Shown: piece by piece, positions 1 to 5,758 of the stretch | Numbering within the stretch: the first letter of the stretch is position 1 | Layout of the letters: each line of letters starts with the position of its first letter | Assembly (NCBI GenBank): GCA_046483125.1 | Contig: JAWODU010000100.1 | Location: 1 to 8,677, forward strand | DNA: 8,677 nt | Direction of reading: 5' to 3' | From: JAWODU01 sp046483125 | GTDB lineage: Bacteria; Verrucomicrobiota; Kiritimatiellia; UBA8416; JAWODU01 | Made by a program: the position numbers and the translations under genes | The notes under the pieces: model-generated | The model's input: the letters and a program-made list of their open reading frames with translations, nothing else | The model's database searches: none | Told to the model about the DNA's origin: nothing

Positions 1-2
1 TG

Positions 3-2003
3 GCGGGGCCGCGCTGGGGAGTCAGGGAAGCGGCTGTTTACCGCAAGGGTCGCGATGTTGCGGTTGTTCTTGATGTATCAAGATCAATGTTGGCTGAAGA
101 CGTTGCCCCCAACAGGCTCCGGCGGGCGAAGACGGCCGTCCTGGATCTGCTGGATGAGATGGACGGCGGCCGCGTGGGCATAGTCGCTTTCAGAAAGCGC
201 GCCGTTCTTCTCTGTCCGATGACCACCGATTATTCCTTCGCTCGCCACGCCCTTGAGACCGCGGGTCTTCATTCCGCTCCGCCCGGCCCCACGGACCTCG
301 GGGAGGGAATAAGATACGCCCTGGACATGTTCAGGGAATCGGCGAACAGACACCTTGCGATAATTGTGATTTCCGACGGGGAAGATTTAAGCGCTCAGGC
401 CGTATCTTCCGCAGAAGAAGCGGCGGAAAGAAATATTCCCGTCTTTACGGTCGGGATCGGAACTGCGGAAGGGGCGCGTATTCCGGTTTCTGCGGAATCC
501 GGCGCCTACCTTATTCATGAGGGTAGCGCTGTTGTGACGAAACTTCAGCCTGCCACCTTCCTTGAAGTACAGAAAATCACAGGCGGCAGTTACATACCGC
601 CGGGGCCCTCCGGCATGTCCGGGACGGACCTGGGCATAGTTTACAGAGAGCATATCGCCCGCGTGGCCGCGCAGAAGTTCATCGAAGGCTCCGGAAAGAC
701 GCAGACAGAAAGGTTCCAGTGGTTTCTGTTGCCGGCGGTTGTCTGTTTCCTGGGCATAATATTGCCCGTATTCCGATTGCGGCGTCCCGGCGCTTCCGTG
801 TGGCTTGTACTGGCAATCGCAACTGCGGGTCTCCAGGCCCGCCCTTCTGCGGCGCTCGGGGCCTGCAGTCGGGGAGAATCCTTTTTTGAGGGTTCCCCCG
901 GCCGGAAAGAGGTCCTGCACGCCAGTCTGCTTTATCGCAGGGGAGATTACGAAGAAGCGGCTGATTATTACATCGCGGCCGCGTCACGTTCAAAAGGGAC
1001 CAGGAAAGAGAAGCTTGAGTACAATGCGGCAGTAAGTCTTCACAGGGCGGGCCGCGGAAAGGAAGCGGAGCATATACTCCGCCGGATCGCGGCGGGTTCC
1101 TCCGACTCATCGCTCCTTGCCCATGCTTTTGACGCCCTGGGACACGTCCTGTATCACGGCGCGCGTTCAGCGGGCCGCAACGAACATATTTCCCCGTCAG
1201 TCGAGGCCGACATGTACAGGGAATCCGCGGAGTGTTTTCTCAACGCATTGCGTCTGGGTCAGGTCGACGGCGCGGGCAGTAATCTCATAAGAGCGTTGAG
1301 AGATTTCAAACCATCAAACCGAAAGCGGCGTGTCGCGGAAATACGGTCGCGCTGTGCCGGAAAACCTCCGCATGAAATCGCCGCGGGGATTCTCCGCCGC
1401 CAGCAGGAAGTTACCGCGGCAACGGCGGAACCTGCCGCGAATATTACACTGGAGGCTTTTGCGGCCCTGCACGATGCTTTCAGGAAACAACGAAAGAACA
1501 GGAGTGTTCTGTCAATCCTTCTGGAATTAATTCAGGATTCCGGTCGGCACAAAACTTTGGAACCCGGCAGTCCGGAGGAACTCGTAAAAAACGGTAAACG
1601 GGCGGCTGAAGGGATGGAGAAAGTCATAAGATCCCTGGACCGCCTTGATGTCGACATGGCTTACCACGGCTCTCTGGCCGCCGAAGAGCACGCCTGCCGT
1701 CTGTGGAAGGAACTTTGCGGCACGCTCCCTGAAACAACACCGGAAACGAAAGAAGCCGAAGACGGCGAACAGAAACACTCCGGCAGTCCGGAAGAAAAAA
1801 GCACGGAAGACGGCACATCGCGGTCCGTGCGGCCGGAAACGGAACGGAGGCATCTCGAGAATATGCGCCGTGCCGAAAAGATGGAAGACGCCCGGCTTGA
1901 AACCCTTCTCCGTAAAGCTCTCGAGCGTGAAAAAGAACATGAGATGGAAAAAATCCGTGAGAGTCGCTATGCTCCGGTTTCGCGTGAATTCAGAGATTGG
2001 TGA
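3..2003 (+). CDS. batB: BatB-like VWA domain protein fused to BatC-like TPR region (5' partial)
   Basis: The frame is open from the first bases of the window, and the residues before the first ATG (87) already match the family, so the gene starts upstream and 87 is not its start. Counting from base 3, a von Willebrand A domain has a complete MIDAS: DVSRS at residues 24-28, the Thr of PTDLGEG near 97, and the Asp of ISDGED near 125. Hydrophobic segments lie at about 240-258 and 264-278. A TPR-like region follows at about 305-370 (LYRRGDYEEAADYY, then EYNAAVSLHRAGR). A long charged tail from about 560 is rich in Glu, Lys and Arg and ends in RDW, as in many BatB/BatC proteins. Bat proteins are membrane-anchored and usually encoded in moxR-DUF58-batA-batB-batC-batD-batE operons. 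Here BatB and BatC appear fused. BatA could be confused with BatB, but the TPR fusion favours BatB/C. The exact role of Bat proteins is not established. Confidence 0.88.
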   Translation, partial: AGPRWGVREAAVYRKGRDVAVVLDVSRSMLAEDVAPNRLRRAKTAVLDLLDEMDGGRVGIVAFRKRAVLLCPMTTDYSFARHALETAGLHSAPPGPTDLGEGIRYALDMFRESANRHLAIIVISDGEDLSAQAVSSAEEAAERNIPVFTVGIGTAEGARIPVSAESGAYLIHEGSAVVTKLQPATFLEVQKITGGSYIPPGPSGMSGTDLGIVYREHIARVAAQKFIEGSGKTQTERFQWFLLPAVVCFLGIILPVFRLRRPGASVWLVLAIATAGLQARPSAALGACSRGESFFEGSPGRKEVLHASLLYRRGDYEEAADYYIAAASRSKGTRKEKLEYNAAVSLHRAGRGKEAEHILRRIAAGSSDSSLLAHAFDALGHVLYHGARSAGRNEHISPSVEADMYRESAECFLNALRLGQVDGAGSNLIRALRDFKPSNRKRRVAEIRSRCAGKPPHEIAAGILRRQQEVTAATAEPAANITLEAFAALHDAFRKQRKNRSVLSILLELIQDSGRHKTLEPGSPEELVKNGKRAAEGMEKVIRSLDRLDVDMAYHGSLAAEEHACRLWKELCGTLPETTPETKEAEDGEQKHSGSPEEKSTEDGTSRSVRPETERRHLENMRRAEKMEDARLETLLRKALEREKEHEMEKIRESRYAPVSREFRDW

Positions 2004-2015
2004 GCAGGGTTAGAA

Positions 2016-2072
2016 GTCACAGGTTACAGGTTACACGGTGCAGGTTACAGGTTACAAGTTACAGGGTTACAG
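2016..2072 (+). repeat. GGTTACA-type degenerate tandem repeat
   Basis: The word CAGGTTACA and close variants recur about six times, interrupted at 2036-2040 by CGGTG. The array begins just after the stop of the batB-like gene and runs into the next reading frame. There it encodes residues such as QVTGYKLQGYRL. Arrays of this word type occur as intergenic filler in some environmental bacterial genomes; that statement is from memory and was not searched. Confidence 0.8.
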
Positions 2073-3681
2073 GCTGAAGGGTGGACGTAGTGCCCGGCGC
2101 GGGTTCCTGCGCGGCTTAAGCAGGTTTATTGTTCCGTGTGCGGTCATTGTATTCCACGTGGCGGAAGTTGCGGCGGCGAACAACCCTGAATCTGCGTTAC
2201 AGCGGGCTTCAGCGCCAACCGGTACGACACTTCGCGTCGAAACCGCCATAGACCCCCAGGTATGCGAGGCGGGCGATCCCCTGCGATTTACGCTGGAACT
2301 TGAAGGGGATGTTGACTTTTCGTCAATGTCTCCTCCGGTACTGGACGCTTACCCGGTCTTCAGGGAACACTTCAGAATTCATCAGGAAGCCGTGCAGACC
2401 ATAACGAGGTCCGACCGGAAAAAATATATCTATACGGTTCAACCCCTTTCGGCGGGAACCTATGAACTGCCTCCGGTGAAGGTGACCTTTTACAACCGGC
2501 AATCCGGCTTGCATGCAACGGCCCGGTCATATCCTCTGCCGGTGCAGGTTAACCCCGGTAAAACAGAGACGGAGGGCGTCACTGGACCCGGCACACCCCT
2601 CACGCTCTTGGTCGCGCCCATCACTGTGGATCCGGCGGGAATAACGACCGTTGGACTGCCCGGAATAAAGCACATTGCCGCGGCGGCCCTGGGGCCGGTT
2701 TTCTTTCTTTTCGCTCTTTTTTTGAGGTCAGGCCTCAGGGCCGCGCGCCGCCGAAGGGCGGAATTTCCCGCGAGAACCGCCGCCGGGAGGGCTCTTGCCC
2801 GGCTGGGGAAAGCAGGCCGTCGTAAAGAGGAGTCATCCCCGGAGGTCTATGCCGCGTTGAAGGGCTACATCACGGAAAGGTTCGGGCTCGACCCCGAAAG
2901 CATTACGCCGGCAGATATGGAGGAGGCAATACTGAAGCGTACGGGCGCGCAGAAAACGGCTGAGAGGTTCAGAAAAGCCGCGGAAGCCGGATTCAATCCG
3001 GAGTATGCCCCGGCTGACGGGGGGGCGGCAGTTTACCCCGATCTGAATGAAGCCATAGAGGCTGTCAAGGAAACCGAAGGGCTTTTACGGTCCCGGAGTT
3101 CGCGGAGCACGGCGGTGATAATGCTGGCGCTTACTACGGCAGTTTTTACGGGATTCAGCCCGGAAGACGATTTTTCGCGGCTGATTGAGGAACGGGCATT
3201 TATCTGGAATGAAGCAAATTCGCTGATGTGCAAAGCCGGCGGAGAGAAAGACTTCGCGCGGGCCGCGGAGTCCTATCTGAAGCTGGTAGAACACGGAGCC
3301 CGGAACGGCCCGCTTTTCTACAATCTCGGAACGGCATACCTGAAAGCCGGACGTTATGAGGCGGCAGAAAGATATTTGAGGCTGGCCCGGCGGTACTCGG
3401 GCGCGAGTTGGGAAATACGCCGCAATTTAGCCCTTGCCGAAGCCGGAGATAAAAAACCCGCGCCTGCGGTTTGGTACGGTATTTTGCTGTGGCCGCATCA
3501 TGGACTGTCGGTAAGCGTGCGTATGTACATCGTGTCTTTCGCTTTCTCGCTTCTCTGGGTCCTCTGGTCGGTGCGTATTTTTACCGGACCCTCTACTGTA
3601 ATTCGCCGCCTGATGGCCGTCCTTATCGCGCTGTTTGTTATTGCCGGTGCCAGCACCTTTGTATCAATGACAAGGTTATGA
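2038..3681 (+). CDS. BatD-like domain protein with BatE-like TPR region
   Basis: This 547-residue protein begins at GTG 2038, the only conventional start that keeps a signal peptide. The frame is closed upstream by TAG at 2011, and no good ribosome binding site is visible because the start lies in the repeat array. Residues about 20-47 form a basic then hydrophobic signal sequence. Residues 62-171 are a BatD-like Ig-type domain, with YTVQPLSAGTYELPPVKV as its clearest signature. A membrane helix lies at about 211-230 and is followed by an Arg-rich stop. Residues 265-325 are a helical cytoplasmic region of the type found after the helix in BatD-like proteins (YAALKGYITERFGLDPESIT). A further hydrophobic segment is near 357-372, TPR motifs lie at 390-470 (FYNLGTAYLKAGRYEAAERY), and two helices at about 494-512 and 523-542 end the protein. 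The TPR-plus-helix half resembles BatE. It starts 34 bases after the batB-like stop and shares the ATGA of the next gene. Confidence 0.83.
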   Translation: MQVTGYKLQGYRLKGGRSARRGFLRGLSRFIVPCAVIVFHVAEVAAANNPESALQRASAPTGTTLRVETAIDPQVCEAGDPLRFTLELEGDVDFSSMSPPVLDAYPVFREHFRIHQEAVQTITRSDRKKYIYTVQPLSAGTYELPPVKVTFYNRQSGLHATARSYPLPVQVNPGKTETEGVTGPGTPLTLLVAPITVDPAGITTVGLPGIKHIAAAALGPVFFLFALFLRSGLRAARRRRAEFPARTAAGRALARLGKAGRRKEESSPEVYAALKGYITERFGLDPESITPADMEEAILKRTGAQKTAERFRKAAEAGFNPEYAPADGGAAVYPDLNEAIEAVKETEGLLRSRSSRSTAVIMLALTTAVFTGFSPEDDFSRLIEERAFIWNEANSLMCKAGGEKDFARAAESYLKLVEHGARNGPLFYNLGTAYLKAGRYEAAERYLRLARRYSGASWEIRRNLALAEAGDKKPAPAVWYGILLWPHHGLSVSVRMYIVSFAFSLLWVLWSVRIFTGPSTVIRRLMAVLIALFVIAGASTFVSMTRL

Positions 3682-4961
3682 TGAATAAATATTGCTCTGT
3701 ATTTAAAGCCTTCCCGGTTGCCGCCGGATTACTCCTTGCCGGGTCGTGGCCCGTTGCCGGGCAGGAAGGCTCGGTAAAGGCCTTTCTGTCGGCCAGCACG
3801 CATTCTCCTTTCGTGCATGAGGAATTCACGGTTGAACTGCGCCTGGAATCCGAAGGGATCACACTGGGAAGGGAAATAAAAATCAGAGGCATGCCCGATG
3901 ATTCCATTGTCATAATGGGGCCGCCTGAAGAACTGATGCCCGGCAGAAGTCTAAAGCACGATCAACTGCGGGAGAACAGGCGGTTCAGATGGCCGGCGAT
4001 GTGCGTAACGAACGGAAATATTGAAATCACTCCTGAAATCGAAGTAAACGCCATAACACTGCCGGATCCCGAAAAAAGCAGAGGCCGTCGGAGCAGGTCC
4101 GTAATACTCCGGCCTGCCCCTCTCACGCTTGGCGCCCGTCCCCTCCCCGAAGACAATCGGCCGGAATCCTTCAGCGGAGCAGTTGGTTCCTTCAATCTGA
4201 GCGTTTCGGTCAAGCCGCGGAAATTGCGGGCAGGAGAACTCGTATTTCTGACGGTTGAAATTCAAGGCAAAGGGTATCTGCCTGATGATTTGTTCCGGCT
4301 GTTTCCGCACTCCGCGGAATTCAGAGTTTACCGTCCCCGTATGGAGGAGGAAGCCCCGGGGTATCGAAAAATACGTCAGGTTATCAGGCCCGAAACAACG
4401 CGCGTAAAAGCAATACCGCGGCTGACGTTTACTTTTTTTGACCCGCAATCGGCATCGTACAGAACGGTTGCGGAAGCCCCCCTGCCCCTGAGCGTGGAAC
4501 CGCCTCGGGGAGAACCGGGGGAGCCTGACATCGGGGAATTAATGGATCAGCTCGGACGCAGTGAAGAAGCACGGGCGCGGGCGGGCCGCGGGCTGTTCTT
4601 GATATCGGGCGCGCTTCTCGCGGGCTTTGCGGGGATAGCCGTAATTATTCTCGCCCTTATTTTCAAGCCGAGTAAAGGTCTTACGGCATCTGTGCTTACT
4701 GTAATAGTCGGAGTACAGATTGTGTGTCTTATTTCTGCTTTCGGCAGTACCGGCGGAATTGGAACGCGGGAATCCGTGACGCGGGCCGATACACCCGCCA
4801 GGCTCGCGCCGGGCCCGCGGGCGGAGGTTACGTTTGAGGTACCGAAAGGATCGGCGGTCAGTGTCATCGTGGATCGTGTTTACTGGGTGAAAATCGCCTA
4901 CGGCGATAACCGCGGATGGATACCATCCGGCTCCCTGCTGTGGCGGAGCGAAGAACGATGA
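3678..4961 (+). CDS. batD: BatD-family protein with C-terminal SH3-like domain
   Basis: ATG codons at 3678 and 3681 are both possible. The first makes a four-base ATGA overlap with the upstream stop, and the second sits five bases after AAGG. The frame is open further upstream, but only this start gives a signal peptide. Counting from 3681 (426 residues), the signal is 1-27, ending in PVAG before QEG. Residues 30-150 and 168-272 are two Ig-like BatD modules. The second has the family pattern VGSFNLSVSV and VEIQGKGYLPDD. A Glu/Arg-rich linker leads to membrane helices at about 304-328 and 334-354. Residues 378-423 resemble a bacterial SH3 domain (VPKGSAVSVI, VYWVKIAYGDNRGWIP). This is closer to canonical BatD than the gene before it. 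The expected location is the envelope with the Ig-like part outside the membrane. On a two-helix topology the SH3-like domain would also be outside, where it might bind cell wall or a partner protein. Confidence 0.85.
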   Translation: MMNKYCSVFKAFPVAAGLLLAGSWPVAGQEGSVKAFLSASTHSPFVHEEFTVELRLESEGITLGREIKIRGMPDDSIVIMGPPEELMPGRSLKHDQLRENRRFRWPAMCVTNGNIEITPEIEVNAITLPDPEKSRGRRSRSVILRPAPLTLGARPLPEDNRPESFSGAVGSFNLSVSVKPRKLRAGELVFLTVEIQGKGYLPDDLFRLFPHSAEFRVYRPRMEEEAPGYRKIRQVIRPETTRVKAIPRLTFTFFDPQSASYRTVAEAPLPLSVEPPRGEPGEPDIGELMDQLGRSEEARARAGRGLFLISGALLAGFAGIAVIILALIFKPSKGLTASVLTVIVGVQIVCLISAFGSTGGIGTRESVTRADTPARLAPGPRAEVTFEVPKGSAVSVIVDRVYWVKIAYGDNRGWIPSGSLLWRSEER

Positions 4962-5005
4962 GAGCGGTTCCGGGATGGGGATAGCCACAAAAAGGCGCAA
5001 CAGAC

Positions 5006-5019
5006 GACAGAGGACAGAG
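5006..5019 (+). repeat. GACAGAG x2 tandem
   Basis: Two exact copies of the seven-base word GACAGAG are followed directly by GGGGAG and the 12-base array. The word CAGAGGGGAG at 5015-5024 recurs at 5271-5280, just past the second 12-base patch, so the two patches share flanking context. Confidence 0.7.
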
Positions 5020-5023
5020 GGGA

Positions 5024-5071
5024 GATTAAGATTGGGATTAAGATTGGGATTAAGATTGGGATTAAGATGGG
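5024..5071 (+). repeat. 12-bp tandem array GATTAAGATTGG, four units
   Basis: Three exact units occur at 5024-5035, 5036-5047 and 5048-5059, and a fourth, diverged unit at 5060-5071 (GATTAAGATGGG). The period is 12 bases. Read in the reverse direction it can encode a repeating Asn-Leu-Asn-Pro pattern, but no gene context supports this being translated. Confidence 0.93.
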
Positions 5072-5096
5072 AGGACAGGCACACCTAGTCCGTGCA

Positions 5097-5235
5097 CTTA
5101 GTCGCAACACCTACTCGTTTACGCTTACTCGACCCGCTTTGTACGGAGTTCTTCGAGCAGCAATCGATCAAGTTTGGCGACTAAGGGTAACCGTCCGCCG
5201 CGGCCGCGGCGGAAAGAGTGGCGACTAAGCGGGTC
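5097..5235. repeat. Inverted and direct repeat block inside the split array
   Basis: CTTAGTCGC at 5097-5105 is the reverse complement of GCGACTAAG at 5177-5185 and again at 5221-5229. GACCCGCTT at 5131-5139 is the reverse complement of AAGCGGGTC at 5227-5235. TGGCGACTAAG is an 11-base direct repeat at 5175-5185 and 5219-5229. The two left arms are in swapped order relative to a simple hairpin, so pairings 5097/5177 and 5131/5227 would cross. This could be a small non-autonomous mobile element, a structured transcript or a decayed insertion. I cannot assign a family. Confidence 0.6.
5194..5213. repeat. 20-bp perfect GC palindrome
   Basis: The 20 bases starting TCCGCCGCGG read identically on both strands with no spacer. 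The palindrome lies between the two copies of the 11-base direct repeat TGGCGACTAAG. It has no following T-run, so it is not an ordinary terminator. It could be a protein-binding site or the tip of a larger folded element. Confidence 0.85.
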
Positions 5236-5249
5236 AATTAAGAGTGAGA

Positions 5250-5270
5250 GATTAAGATTGGGATTAAGAT
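5250..5270 (+). repeat. Second patch of the 12-bp repeat
   Basis: One full GATTAAGATTGG unit (5250-5261) is followed by a partial unit GATTAAGAT (5262-5270). It has the same orientation as the main array 178 bases upstream, which suggests one array interrupted by the palindrome-bearing block. Confidence 0.88.
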
Positions 5271-5291
5271 CAGAGGGGAGAAGAGTTTTAG

Positions 5292-5309
5292 ACAGGATCT
5301 ACAGGATCC
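5292..5309 (+). repeat. ACAGGATC tandem, two units
   Basis: Two nine-base units, ACAGGATCT and ACAGGATCC, are adjacent. This is a further short-word family, distinct from the other arrays in the same intergenic region. Confidence 0.7.
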
Positions 5310-5351
5310 TAAGAGCACTGCCCGCCATGCCTCTCCTGCTTTGCTCTTCTT

Positions 5352-5400
5352 GCATCGCGTCCGGCGGCGCAACGCAGCTTCCAGTCGCCGCCAGCGATGC
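5352..5400. repeat. Long interrupted hairpin
   Basis: The arm GCATCGC (5352-5358) pairs with GCGATGC (5394-5400), and GGCGGCG (5363-5369) pairs with CGCCGCC (5386-5392). That gives 14 base pairs around a 4-by-1 internal loop and a 16-base terminal loop. No T-run follows, so it is not a standard terminator. The form is that of a REP-like intergenic palindromic unit or an RNA structure in the leader of the downstream operon. Confidence 0.65.
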
Positions 5401-5438
5401 GTGACGCGGGGCTACAGGGCAGTACGCTTGCGTGAATT

Positions 5439-5457
5439 CCCCTCTGGACAAGAGGGG
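5439..5457. repeat. Small hairpin CCCCTCT/AGAGGGG
   Basis: A perfect seven-base-pair stem has a five-base loop (GGACA). It is followed by CCGCCGGAG rather than a T-run, so a terminator function is not supported. It lies about 50 bases before the ferredoxin gene and may belong to the same class of intergenic palindromes as the hairpin upstream. Confidence 0.55.
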
Positions 5458-5469
5458 CCGCCGGAGCTA

Positions 5470-5515
5470 ACGTGTCTCTAACCCTGAGAAAGAACCCCAA
5501 ACTATGGAGACACGT
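5470..5515 (+). promoter_or_regulatory. Hairpin over the start region of the ferredoxin gene
   Basis: ACGTGTCTCTA (5470-5480) can pair with TGGAGACACGT (5505-5515) over 11 positions, with a single G-U pair. The loop is 24 bases. The right arm contains the last two bases of ATG 5504 and the GGAG (5506-5509) that would serve as ribosome binding site for the alternative GTG start at 5516. Such a stem could limit translation initiation for the whole coupled operon. No ligand-binding architecture is recognised, and the regulatory role is inference. Confidence 0.45.
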
Positions 5516-5758
5516 GTGTCCGAAGCCCGGTTCAAGATAATCATAGACAGGGAAACGTGCAAAGGATGCGAACTCTGCGTTTGCGCCTGTCCGAACGATG
5601 TTCTCAGGATGTCCGGCGAATTCAACACGTCCGGCCGCCACTTTGCCGCCGTGGCTGACTGCGGCAAATGCGTCGGGTGCCTCAATTGTACGCTTATGTG
5701 TCCTGATGCCGCCATCGAGATTCACACGGACAAGCCGTCTTCCGGGGAGGAGGCCTGA
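5504..5758 (+). CDS. vorD: 2-oxoacid:ferredoxin oxidoreductase, ferredoxin (delta) subunit
   Basis: An 84-residue protein carries two classical 4Fe-4S binding motifs. The first has Cys 19, 22, 25 and 29 followed by Pro; the second has Cys 56, 59, 62 and 66 followed by Pro. Extra Cys residues at 27 and 53 lie within the motifs. This two-cluster subunit takes electrons from the catalytic core and passes them to a soluble ferredoxin. ATG 5504 has no clear ribosome binding site. GTG 5516 has GGAG six bases upstream and would give a product starting MSEARFKI, closer to the family's usual short N-terminus, so it is a serious alternative. It is the first gene of a four-gene operon and its TGA overlaps the next ATG by one base (TGATG). 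The context decides the assignment; alone it could be any two-cluster ferredoxin. Confidence 0.88.
   Translation: METRVSEARFKIIIDRETCKGCELCVCACPNDVLRMSGEFNTSGRHFAAVADCGKCVGCLNCTLMCPDAAIEIHTDKPSSGEEA

Larger units (their letters stand above)
4962..5503. other. Gene-free intergenic region made of short repeats and palindromes
   Basis: About 540 bases lie between the batD stop and the ferredoxin gene, with no frame that looks like protein. The one long open frame (5174-5404) is low-complexity, Arg-rich and crosses several repeats. The region holds, in order, a CACAAAAAGGCGCAA-type word near 4986, a GACAGAG tandem, a GATTAAGATTGG tandem, an inverted-repeat block with a perfect palindrome, a second GATTAAGATTGG patch, an ACAGGATC tandem and two hairpins. 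I see no clear sigma-70 promoter and no stem followed by a T-run, although a promoter for the downstream operon should lie here. Confidence 0.75.

Noticed and set aside
387..1940. Long minus-strand frames opposite the batB-like gene
   Set aside because: GC-rich coding sequence commonly leaves antisense frames open. These have no recognisable motifs, while the plus strand has clear VWA and TPR signatures.
3471..3677. Upstream extension of the batD frame
   Set aside because: It overlaps the membrane-helix coding end of the previous gene. The ATGs at 3678/3681 give a proper signal peptide and a standard overlap.
4539..5110. Minus-strand frames with repeated Asn-Leu-Asn-Pro or Ile-Pro-Ile-Leu residues
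   Set aside because: The repetitive residues come only from the 12-base tandem array, and the rest is antisense of batD. There is no independent evidence of a gene.
5097..5235. Integron attC site
   Set aside because: The inverted repeats lack the paired RYYYAAC/GTTRRRY core sites at the ends, and no integrase or cassette is seen.
5006..5309. CRISPR array
   Set aside because: The repeats are 7-12 bases and directly abutting, with no regular spacers, and no cas gene is present.
5174..5404. Plus-strand open frame of 76 residues in the intergenic region
   Set aside because: It spans the palindrome, the 12-base repeat and the hairpin. Its product is Arg-rich low-complexity sequence without family resemblance, and it has no ribosome binding site, so it is better explained as an accidental frame through repeats.
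5439..5457. CCCCTCT/AGAGGGG hairpin as a rho-independent terminator of the Bat operon
   Set aside because: There is no T-run on either side, and it lies nearly 500 bases after the batD stop.
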